Shown one piece after another: positions 11,066-22,200 of a stretch of DNA of 64,000 bases. The translations under genes and the position numbers were made by a program. The DNA is taken from positions 8,094,001 to 8,158,000 of the forward strand of contig WPIO01000005.1 of the NCBI GenBank assembly GCA_009760855.2, given 5' to 3'. The first letter of the stretch is position 1, and the number at the start of each line of letters is the position of its first letter. The DNA comes from Cristatella mucedo (Eukaryota; Bryozoa; Phylactolaemata; Cristatellidae). Under the pieces are notes generated by a model. It saw nothing but the letters and a program-made list of their open reading frames with translations, ran no database searches and was not told where the DNA came from.

Positions 11066-11432
11066 AAATGCATTCTCATTATTTTTGCAATTAAATCCGT
11101 TTGCAATGACATAAAAAACCTCAACATAATGCAGTGAAATTCTGGTCACTCGCTTCGCACTGCTAACGCCTCCAAATATTGTATCCAGTCGGTAGGGTAA
11201 CTCGAGGCTACGGTAATTTAAAGCGGCCATCGGATTAACTAATCAAGCTAGTAAGTTCAGAGTCATAGTGACGCTTTGGTTTAACGATCAACCTTCAAAA
11301 CCGGTAAGCCGTCAGAGGCAGGTACTTTTAATGGGAACAGCGGGTCTAAACGTTAAGCGACACTGCAACCCACCCGTCTTCCCGGCTTCGAAAACCACGA
11401 AAACGAGTGCCCGACTAAATAGCCGCATTTAG

Positions 11433-11930
11433 ATGGCGGCAGAAGTGCAGCTGGCAATTAAAAATTCCCAATTGCAGAACTCAGAAAATCACAACCTCTG
11501 TCGAAAAGTTCGAGCCCCGTGGACTAAAAGTCAGCGTAGGCGAAGCGTAGGTGCTTTCACTCGCGCTACACTCGCGAAGACCGACCGACGGGTGGAGCTC
11601 GGCGTTTTTAAATTAATTACGCGTCCGAGCGCCATTCAGCTACTGCCTAGCGAAAGCTGGATCTCGGCGAAGTTGTCTCAGCCCACGGTGCACGTGGATC
11701 GTGGACACATTCGACTCCTCCAAAGGCAGAAGCGAGGCATATCCTTACTTTGTCGAAGTGATGAACGAGGCCAGAGCAGAAATCCATTATTGCTGTACGA
11801 GTCCGCCCGAGCCGCGGGCTTTGCGTCGTTAGTTACCTTTGATTATTGCTCAGAGGCAAGCCCCGCCGCAGCGGCATTTCTCCGGGCCTGTCTGCCTCGT
11901 TTGCTCGGTTTCTCTTCCCAGATTTCGATC
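11433..11930 (+). other. Open frame in GC-rich DNA, doubtful coding
   Basis: An ATG (agATGGCGGCAG) opens a frame of about 165 residues before it runs into an AC microsatellite. The composition (many Arg, Ser, Leu, no conserved motif) does not resemble a known family, and the frame has no stop of its own before the repeat. The AGATGGCGGC context and CpG content could mark a promoter or first exon. Confidence 0.15.
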
Positions 11931-11933
11931 TAT

Positions 11934-11935
<2 letters not shown>

Positions 11936-11965
<30 letters not shown>

Positions 11966-11984
11966 AATACACGCACGTGCGTGC

Positions 11985-12036
<52 letters not shown>
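11936..12036. repeat. (AC)n / (GCAC)n microsatellite
   Basis: An AC tract interrupted by alternating GCGC and GCAC units. Confidence 0.95.
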
Positions 12037-12039
<3 letters not shown>

Positions 12040-12900
12040 CGCGAGCGCCCATTAGTCGGATACACTTACTCTGCAGCATCACATTTCCCGCCCGCCGGTC
12101 CAACTAGCCAGTCCGGTGGGTATTGGGGGGGGGGGGAGCGAGAGAGATGATTCATTGACCTGGATTTAGCGGTCGGTGGAGTTATCCCACCTGAGGGCGG
12201 TGACTTGTCAGTCATCCGCCCCTGACCCGTTCTGCTGAGTTCGCCCGATTACGGACTTGCCGTGGTTAGTCGCTGACCGGTGGACCGTAGCTGACGCGCT
12301 GCTACCTTCAAGTCCTGCACCTAGCGACCAGCTTGGTGAGTGTCTGCCATTTCCAAGGTTCTGTTAGGCTGGGTACGGCATGACTAAAGGTGTGACCATT
12401 TTCGCCGCTCTCCCGACCCGACCGAGGCGGAACTGTACAGCAGCGCAGTCGCGTGCTTCATCGCTCGCTTGCAGCATATGATACTCGATTTATAGGATTG
12501 TGACCTGCCCAATTTCAGAAAGACCCTCTCATTTACTGACAGTGCATCGGGATGGAGCCTACCGTATCGACTTCCGGCGGGTCCGGTGATTCCCCATCGG
12601 TAGCGCTAGTACCCTGCTTGTCCAGCTTTAGCTTTAGCCCTCGCCGGTGCTGAATGCGCGCATCGCCGACCGCTACATTCACTCCGGCGAATCTTTGGAC
12701 TTCCGGTGCTTCCAGCCCTTGGCTCCTCATGGCTTCGCTCTCCAGGAGAGATTCGGCCAGCACGAGGCGGCTAACTTTATTAGAAAAACGCGAGGTTTGA
12801 ACTTGAACTTGAAGAGCCGAGCGTCGTGCTGCCCCGTGTGAATAATGTTGCATCAAGCTGTTTGCTAGTAAAACGTTCGGCCGATCGCATGGCCTGGTGA
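12037..12900. other. No gene seen
   Basis: It contains a G homopolymer near 12124-12137 and moderate CpG content. The open frames on either strand have no recognised motif. Confidence 0.4.
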
Positions 12901-12904
12901 TTTG

Positions 12905-13008
12905 ACCGTCCTTCCTTCGCAGCGTATGTAAAGTGCCTAGGGAAGAGATTAAGTTCTCCGATGTCAGCATGCAAATGTATTATCATTATTATTGTTATGT
13001 TAATGTGG
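12905..13008 (+). mobile_element. LINE A 3' tail
   Basis: ATGTAAAGTGCCTAGGGAAG, GATTAAGTTCTCCGATG and TATTATCATTATTATTG match the family A 3' end. Confidence 0.7.
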
Positions 13009-13194
13009 AGATTATTCTGGAAGCCTGCGATCCCGTGTCCGCTTCTGCGTGCGGGCGCTTCAGTTTTTTGGCTGATCAGTTGGCACCAGCCATAACTGGG
13101 CGGACTGCAGTGCTTGTGTGCTGCGGTACATTGGGCGACGGTATTCTGGAGGGGTGCTTCAAAAATCCACCATCTATTCCTGCCCGAATGTGCT

Positions 13195-13335
13195 CCCACT
13201 CACCAGCCAGGTCGTGGGTTCGACTCCTTCGGTAGGCAATGCTATATCTCCAGCTGCTGCAAGCAGGAGGGGTGAATGCTGCAACGGCTGTACGAGTTGA
13301 CGGCTAATGGCATGCTTAAGTAGCGACTGAAAACT
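13195..13335 (+). mobile_element. SINE B, diverged copy
   Basis: CAGGTCGTGGGTTCGACTCC (B box), GGTAGGCAATGC and GCTGCAAGCAGG follow the SINE B order; the head is lost. Confidence 0.55.
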
Positions 13336-13999
13336 TCTGTGTCGGTGTGCAAAACCCGACGCCGATATTGTTGCCAGCAGCGTTTTGAGTGGCCAGCCAG
13401 CCAGCCAGCCAGCTCGTGAGGCTTTTGCCACTCTTTGCTCTGCGAGATTGCGATTGTGAGTTAGCTATTGTCTGAGCAGGGCGTCTAACGGGTCGTGCTC
13501 TTGTGCTTGACACCCAATGAATCGCCATCGAAATCCTTCGAAAGAAAAACCTGCTGCCAGAGTATAGCAACCGTGTGAAATTTCGTTACTGCTAGTGCAG
13601 CTCGGTGAAAAGCTTAGGAGGAGTGTTTATGTAGCACTGCCCCATGGGCATTTGACTTGGTGTAGCACAGCTAGCATCGGTGCTGTGAGCTGCCGAATCA
13701 GCTCCTGTGTGTGCAGAGTAGGACAAGGCTCGCTGACTATTGTTTAGCTCACTTACCTCTGCCGGTCTCGCTATTGTACAGGTAGCTGGCTTGGCTGGCC
13801 TGCCCGAGGCTATATGCTGCAATAGCATGTCGTTAATGCTTAGGCTGTGCACTAGGGAGGGTAGCTGCTGGTCGCTGCTGCAGGACTAGTCCAATAGGGA
13901 TGCTGATCGATCACCTGCTGTATACCAAAAAATTAATCACTACAGGTACAGCCGAGCTGCTGTCCTTTGACCTTGTAGATGTGTGGGTTGCCTTCCCCT

Positions 14000-14373
14000 C
14001 CTCGGTCCCCTAACTTTAATCTTTTAGCCTGGAACTCCCTCCCGACCTGCATCAGAACATCCCCCGACCTTACCACATTTAAAAGGAACCTAAAAACACA
14101 CCTATTTAGGACAGCATTTAGCGGGTCCCTGTGATTCGTCCTTGATGTGCTTATGCGTGCTGACACTGTGCATGCTGCCACTAACCACATTCACATGCTG
14201 ACTCTGTGCATGTCACCCCTAACCATATTATTCATTTGGTTTGTTTATCAAGCATGATTTTACTTACCATTCAATTGCATTTCCCTTTGCAGCAAATGTA
14301 AAGCACCTAGAGAGAGATTGAGTTCTCTAAGGGCGCTTTATCAAGTGAATTATTATTGTTATTATTATTATTA
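14000..14373 (+). mobile_element. LINE A 3' fragment
   Basis: It runs from the RT ORF end ([20 protein letters not shown]) through the UTR segments TGCATGCTGCCACTAACC to the tail AAAGCACCTAGAGAGAGATT and ATT repeats. Confidence 0.85.
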
Positions 14374-14707
14374 ATCTGACTTCGTGAGCCTGCAGAACGG
14401 GTATATTGCATGAAGCATTAATTGCAAAATTTGTTGGCACTGCCTACTGGCACGGCAGCCGGCTCTATCCTGACTGTTTTATCTATGCTGACAACGCCCC
14501 ATCAGGTCAGACCAATAGAGAGCTAGCTAGCCATACCCTAGGGCTGCTAATAGTCCTGCACTTATGGCGGCCTGTGGACATGTAAGTAATAACGTCAGCC
14601 GACGGCTTGTAATCTTCCTCAGCTTGAGCTCATACATTGCACGTGAAGTAGGATAGCCGGATTCAGGCATAGACATGGGGTGTCTGTGCCCCCTACCCGT
14701 GTGCGTC

Positions 14708-14778
14708 CCCCACTTGGAGCGTCCCCCCTTGGAGCATCCCCCTTGGACCGGCCCCCCTTGGAGCTTCTCCCTAGGAGC
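14708..14778. repeat. Short tandem repeat, ~17-bp unit
   Basis: About four imperfect copies of CCCCCTTGGAGCNTC-type units lie in tandem. Confidence 0.75.
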
Positions 14779-15339
14779 ACGGCTTGCTGCTAGCCATTGC
14801 CATGCCACCTTCACTTGATTGACTGTCTCTGACAAGGTCAAATTCTGGCCCCACTGTAGCTAAATCCTGGCTACACTCGAGGTCCGGGAATATCAAGTGT
14901 TGCCATTCGATCGCCTCTAATAATCCGGCGTTCTGACTTGTCACTAGAAGTGGAGTCCCGTCCGAGTATGTTTCAGTCAAATGCAGCAACTACTATTATT
15001 ATCGTCTCACAGTAGAAGTCAAGGCAGCTGATTCACCTGCCTCATTTATATAGAGAAGCCCGGTCACCTAGCTTGCAGCAGCAATTAAGACTTGCCTGCT
15101 ACTGCTGCTGCTGAAACTGTTGCTTCGCCTGTTTCGGCAGCTCATTTTCTGCTGATGCTGCTGTGCTGGGCTGTTCCTGCTTCCTCTGTCGGCCCATCCT
15201 GTCAATCAATCGGCCAAATGTCATGCCGACTGTTGAGCTGGTGTGTGAGTGCTACAATTACAGTTTGCTAACCTAATAGCTTTGCTTACCGATAGCCTTC
15301 GAGCAGCAATAGATTAACGCTTGCAGCAAATGGCATAAA

Positions 15340-15632
15340 CACATCTATTTATGACAGCATAAAACGCATCTATTTAGGACAGCATTTAGTGGGTCCCTGC
15401 GATTCGACCTTTATGTGCTTATGCATGCTGACACTGTTGCATGCTGCCACTAACCACACGTGCATGCTGACCCTGTGCATGTCATCCCTAACCGTGTTAT
15501 TCATGTTGTTTATTGAGCACGATACCACAATCATTCGATCATGCTTTCTGTGCAGCAATTGTAAAGCTCCTAGAAAGAGATTGAGTTCTCTGAGGGCACT
15601 TTATCAAATGTGTTATTATTATGATTATAAAT
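15340..15632 (+). mobile_element. LINE A 3' UTR fragment
   Basis: The start duplicates the AAACACATCTATTTA / AAACGCATCTATTTAGGA segment, then gives the CATGCTGCCACTAACCACA UTR and the tail with TTATTATTATG. Confidence 0.8.
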
Positions 15633-16142
15633 GTCCCAAATATTGCAAGTTGAAGCCATTCCTGGTGTGTTACGGCCACCTCTCTGAGCACCTCTGTTGG
15701 ACAGTGGGCCTGCTGTGCCTGGCCCTTTGCTGCACACAGCTGGCGTGCTAGCTCGGCGGGCAAGCTTATGTGTGTTAGCACGCTCGGTGCCGGCGAGTGC
15801 ATATGCACAGGTTATCTCGTGCATGCAGGCGTGTGCTGAGCTGATCGCCTGAGCTGCTACTTGGTGTAGGCTTCCACAAAATCTACCCCAGTGGCAGCCG
15901 TGGAATGGAATGACGTAGCTTCGCTCCATCGGGCACCCCGGTCGGTTAGACTGCTGCTGCTGCCTGCGTGACCTGGCCAGCTCTCTGGTCTCGAGTATAC
16001 AGGCATCCTTGGCTTGCAAAGCAGCTGGCCTTTTGGAAGGTCGTCCGGGCAGCTAGAACATGCTAACCTGCTGGCGAACAGCGAGCTTTGTTTTAGTGCC
16101 CAGCCGTGCCGAAGTGCTGGCTAGCACGGCGCATGTGGGAGG

Positions 16143-16265
16143 CGATGGCACACTTCATCCCCGGCGGTAGGGGGTGGGGGGCGATGTTTATGTGGACGGC
16201 GTGGGCGGTTCACTTGTAGGGGTTCATGTGGGCGGTGTGGGTCGATGGCACACTTCATCCCTCGG
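16143..16265. repeat. Direct repeat pair upstream of MVB12
   Basis: CGATGGCACACTTCATCCC occurs twice, near 16143 and 16243, with G-rich DNA between, just upstream of the MVB12 start codon. Confidence 0.8.
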
Positions 16266-16391
16266 CCTGGCACGGCCATACTGTGGTCGGTGGTGCTCAG
16301 CTGTGTGACCAACCGTCTTCATCTCGTCCCGAGCGCACCTTCATATTGAAGGAAGTAATTTTATTTGTTAGCCTGAACTACTGTCCAGCCA

Positions 16392-17419
16392 ATGGCTCAC
16401 GACGCCCTCGCCATCACTGGCCTGTGCATCGTCACTCTGAAGGCTCCACCAGGCTACACGATGGTAAGCCATTGCTGCTACGGCTCTCTCCACTGCCGCC
16501 CCCACGCCTCCAAAAATGCCTTGCCACGACTCTACTGGGCCGTGCACTAGGCGATAGCTCTGCTGCTGGGCTCGCAGAGTCGTCCGTGCTGCTGCACTTG
16601 ATGGCACGGGTCAGTTGTCGGCTTCCGCTGCAGCGGCCACCAGGGGCAGAGCCACCGGCACTACTGTAGCTGTTCTCTCCCGGTGCCCGGCCAGCTGTCG
16701 CGGCCCTGCTTATCGGACCTCATCGCCAGCCGCCCACTGTGGCTGCTCGCTCGTGTCGTTGCGAGCAGTCGGGCTGCCCACCCCACGCTCGCTGTAACAC
16801 AGCAGCGGCGCCCCTGGTTTGCTCGCCCACACAGCTGCCGCTGTCACTTTGGGGACGCTCATGCTCTCAAGCAGGCGCCGCCCGTCCGCCTCGGACATGG
16901 CTGGCTGCCTCCCTGCAAACAGTTGCGGCAGCCGCCTCGGTTGCTGCTGCTGCTACCGGTGCTCATGCTGCTAAAGTGTTTAGGCCACCGAGCTGCCTGC
17001 GTTTCTCGTTTTTCTGTGAGCTTCCTTCCGGCTGCAGCTGCTGCCATCATAGCTAAGCTTGCATGCACTTGTCTCCGGTCGATGTCGGGCTGCATTCTTG
17101 ATTCGTGTCTCTCATCGTGTGCAAGATTGAAAAATGTGCGGATAAACCAGAAGAAGCCAACCTGTGGAATAGTGGTCAGCTATTTTCCAAGAAGGCCAGG
17201 AGATTCCTCTGCATCACCAGGCAGTTTCCTCTCGATAATGTAAGTGTGCCCACAATGTGGGCATGCATGTCCACTCGCTTGCTGCCACCCCCACACTGTC
17301 CATCCTGAAGCTGGCAGTTTGTGGCTGTGGCTGTAGTGTTAGCTTTCTGATTTGACGCAGTCTTTCATTCCTTTCACTGTCTCTCTCATTCTCTCTCTCT
17401 CCCTCTGTGTGTGTGTGTA

Positions 17420-17496
<77 letters not shown>

Positions 17497-18213
17497 ATGC
17501 GTGCGTGTCACTGCCACTATGTCATTGTCTCTGTCTCTTACTCAAAGGCAAACCGCATGCTAGGAGGCAGGCTAACCTGTGTACTACTTTTCGGCATATC
17601 TGCTAGGGTCGTCTTAACAACGTTCTGGTCGGCATGGTGGTGATAGATGAAAAGGACCCGGCACCAGACGGCTACTCGCTAATGAACTCCACCATTGATA
17701 CACGTGAGGCTCGCTTAATTGCACGACTCCACCTCCCGGCATTTTTCCTTGGTCTGGTCAACTGTAGGTGGTGTAGTCAGGAATTTTGCATGCTTAAGCT
17801 GATGCGGATGTCACGTCCGTAAAGTTGAAAGCTTGAAAATTCAAGGCAGTGAACCGCTAGCCTGCTTATGCACATCCACATTGAATTAGCCTCAGTAAAA
17901 TCTGTTGTAAATGCAGTGAAAGAGGGGTAAAGTTCACCTGATTCTTCAATCTCATTGTGGAAGAAGGCTTTTGACGGCTATTGCCAGCTCGCCGGTCAAT
18001 AAGACAAACTACTTGCTGTAGGACTCTAGCCTGATGACCTGGGTCGTGAAGACCCAAGCAGCTAATCGTTTGGTTTGGTTAATACTCAGCTGTTCAGTGA
18101 TAATTTCACTCGGGCAGGTGGCTGTGTGTGTGTGTGTGTGTGTGTGTGCGCGTGTGCGCGTGTGCGCGTGTGCGCGTGTGCGCGTGTGCGCGTGTGCGCG
18201 TGTGCGCGTGTGC

Positions 18214-18248
<35 letters not shown>

Positions 18249-21200
18249 ATGGCGAACTAAATATTAAATGTGCATGCCACAATGTGGAATTAAAACCAAA
18301 GTTGTTTGATGCCTATTGTGGAAATGGCAGCTATATCGCATTTCGAATTTGTTAATATGCTGGCTTACCTGGGTCGTTTGAGGCCGTAGCATGAAGAAAT
18401 GCAAGCGAAATTGCATGAACTTTGATGGGTTAACTCGTAACACCCTTTTGTATAATTTGGAAGAAATACCAGTGTTTTGACTATTGTTAGGTAAATGACA
18501 GCTGTATTGAAGTGTACTGCAGTTATTTGTGGGCCTCGAATTTTTGTGCTCGAAACATCAACAACCTACCTCGGAACAGTCCTAGTTGGAGATTACCTTC
18601 AAGGACTCGCTCACAACCTAAGCATCTAATTAGAGAAATAGCCTAACATCATTAAGCTCTGTTAACTCGTTCTACATAACTATACTATTTCAAAATATAT
18701 TTAAAAGCTGGCATAAACTGTAATACGATGTGACTTATGCAAAGTATGTATACCTTCTAATAAAATACTCTAGCTATAAATATTTATTTAAACCAGCATT
18801 CCTTAAGATGATTTTTGTGTGCTTTTGTCAGCGCACTTTTGTCCTTGGCGCTTATGTTGTTGCACTCTGTTGTCCTGTCCACTTCTGTCACCTACCTAAC
18901 CCACACCCTACCTTGGGGTGTAATGTCATTTAACCAGCGCTTTCAGAACTCAATTTAGCACTCAAATAAATTGGTATGAATTATTTTGCCTTCTCGGTTA
19001 GTTTTTGGAAAACTGTGACAACTGATCTATTAAAAGGTGTTATTATGCCGAATATATGTGAAGCTTAAAGGTGCCCATTGGGTCCGGTTCGTAACCCGGA
19101 ACCTGTTCTTAATACCCGAGGCGTTTGTGACCTGGACCCCACTGTATTATTAAGCACTCAGCTGTGAGAATGAGACCGGACGAGGGACCTGCACTCACGA
19201 AACCCCCTCCCCCGCACGCATGCATGCACAAGCACACACAGTACCGAGGCGAATCGCAGTGCTCTCCAGTGGCGCATACTCCATGCAGGGGACACACTGT
19301 CTGAGTAGGCCTAGCAGTGCAGCTGGCCTGAGACCTCAGTGGAGCACCAACGATGGCATTCTGCGGTAGTTTGGCAACGAAGGGCTTCAGTTAGGCCTCT
19401 AACCGGATTGGCTGCTTGTTGGCGTGCATGTTTTCTCTTTTCTTAGTTCCTAAGTATCCCGCGAAAATGACAAGAGTGTCGCCCTAGCCGGCTTTTGCGG
19501 ATCTGTTTCACGTGGCCTGCATACTTTTTTGGTCGATCTCCACTCTGCCAGAAATGCTACCACGTGCTGTGGTTTCGTATGCTGTGACTGCCCTTGCTCG
19601 AATTGAATACTTGTCTGATCGCCACGCTGCAGAAGATGTGGCGACGTGCAAAAAAGTGATCGCCGTGAAAATGGTACCTCGGCATTTCGCCCGAGAGGCC
19701 ATCTGCGATATTGTGTTTCATTCAAAAAACCGGAAGCTGCCGGCACCGTACCAGGCTGTGGGGTGAGCAGCGCTGTCAGTGCTGCTGCCCGGTGGGCGCT
19801 GGCCTTGCGTCCGATCCCATCGTCGGCAGGCATGGGCAGTGGTGGCGATTTGCTCATGCGCACGAACCCCGGCATCTACAAAGCTTTTTCTATGGTGTCG
19901 GCAGTGTCATGGTTCGATCGTCTGAATTAGCCCAACTCAGATAAGCCGCTGCCGTCGAGGCACTGCATCCGGTCCTAGCGCCTGCGCTGCTTAATGGACT
20001 ACTGAAAGCCCAGGAGGTAAGGTGCTCGCTCTTCACGGCCGAGTTAGTGCAGTCAAGAAAGACATGGTGCTCAAGAAAGACGTGATGACGAATGTTATCA
20101 AAAACTGCCCCTAGATCTAGCAGAGAAGAGAGAGTCTACCCATATTCATAAGCATTCCTTATATAATATATCCTGTATATATCCGTGATGGCACACTGGG
20201 TAAGGCGGTTGCTTTCACGACCTCGGTCCTGAGGTCGTGGGTTTGATTCCTGCGGTGGGCGATCCTTTATCGCCACTGCAAGCGTTGGTGATAGCCGGAA
20301 AGGCTCTTCTGTCGCTATACAAAAAGAGGCTGTTTAATCAGCTAGGATTTATTTATTGATCTATAATTAAAAAATATAATTCATTTGTATAGCACCCCAA
20401 GAGAACTTAATCTCTATTCCTGCGCCTCACATATGCCTCAGGGCTCGAGCCCACGACCTCAGCCAGACCTTGGTCGGGGCGAGCACCTTAACCGCTGGAC
20501 CAACCCACTCCTTAGAAAAGATTGTCATGCACTAGCGGTTGTGCCGACTGGAGAGTGATGTGCGCTCTGGGTGAGCCTAGCCTTGGCTGGTCGTATGAGT
20601 CTGAGTAAGAATGTTGCTTCATCTGATGATGTATGTTGGGGCCATTGGAGTTCCTTTTATCGGATTTAAAAACCAAACTAATGGCCGTAATCACCACCAA
20701 CCGTGTAGCGTTGATGGCTGTTTTCAGTCGCAGTGCCAACATTTAGCTCCAGTTGTCTCGAGAGGACCAGAGACCTAGCAAGATGTTTCAGCCACTGCAG
20801 AAAGTAGCCTCTATTCCTGAACATCTATTAAGCATGTGGACTAGCTGTGGAGGCTGTCATCAGAATTAAAATTGTAGGTCTCACTGTGAGCTAATTTAAC
20901 AGCCTGATTTATATAGCAGCAGAAGAGCCTTAATGGCTATCACCACTGCTAGCAGATGGCAATAAAGGATTGCCCACTGCAGGATTCGACCCACTACCTC
21001 TACCATCACCGGTTGATGGTTACGCTGTCGGCACTGCCAATTTGGTGAGCTTATTAGGGGGTCATTGTCGCTTGTTCGACCAGTACGTTAAGGGTAAGGG
21101 TTTTCTGTGAGTAGGTACGGTTTTATTATCGTTTAGTTTTAGCGCATCGGCCGACATGAAAGACTTATTATGGCAAATCGGCTCTCAGCTTATTAGTTGC

Positions 21201-22030
21201 CACAGATCAATCTGAGGCCCTGAATGACATGAATAAATGGGTTTCGTCGGCATAGAAGTGATCGTCGACACCGTGGGCCTGAATTGCCTCCTTCAGATGC
21301 TGTGGCAAAAGTGTCAGTCACCCTGAAATAGCTTTTAGAATGTAACCTGTGACTGGTAGTATAAAGGAAGCTTGTTACACTCGGCCTTTGGATCACCTTA
21401 GCAGAATTGGGTGTGGTGGACCGGCCGCTGGCAACTTCGACCAGAGATGTCGAGGCTTAGTCGAGCTGCTAATTACTCATACCCTGGGCTTGATAGTTGT
21501 ACTACTCGAACAGCCTTTCCTCCTGAGGCTGCCTCTCCTTTTAACTTTTCTGGGCTAAGGTCAGATCTTCTGCAGCTGCCCAGAGCTGCTTCCTGCCGTG
21601 ATAGCCATTTGGGCTACTTTCCGCATAGTTTGCTTCCTGCCTTCCCCACCCACCCTCTGCGCAGGGGGGGGGGAGAGAGGCCTCTGTATAGGCTTTCCCT
21701 GGCACCCGATGCACACGCCTGTGGCTCCAAGCTAATGCTGGTGCTTCTTCTTTTTCCCCTACAGGGATATTGGCGGCCTGCTCATAGGCGTCCGAACGGC
21801 ACCCGTGACCCAGTTCGGTGCAATGGCACCATCGTCAACCAATTTTGTGCCAATGACTTACAATGGAGGCATGTTGCCCCAGCAGCCTGGATACATGATC
21901 CAGCCGACTATGATTCCCTCTCAGTAAGTGCACTGGCCGTCCCCTCACAGAGAAAAAGAGAGACATAGACGAAGAGGGAGGAGAGCAGCAGAGACAGAGA
22001 AGAGAATGAGAGAGACAGACAGGCAGAGAC

Positions 22031-22093
<63 letters not shown>

Positions 22094-22128
22094 TAGAGAG
22101 ACAGAGAAGAGCAACAGAGACAGAGAAG

Positions 22129-22200
<72 letters not shown>

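Noticed and set aside
11833-12150. His/Thr and Cys/Val open frames
   Set aside because: Translations of the AC microsatellite at 11936-12036.
19512-19930. Independent plus- and minus-strand ORFs around 19.5-19.9 kb
   Set aside because: Only 19633-19762 is coding, as MVB12 exon 4; the rest is intron without motifs.
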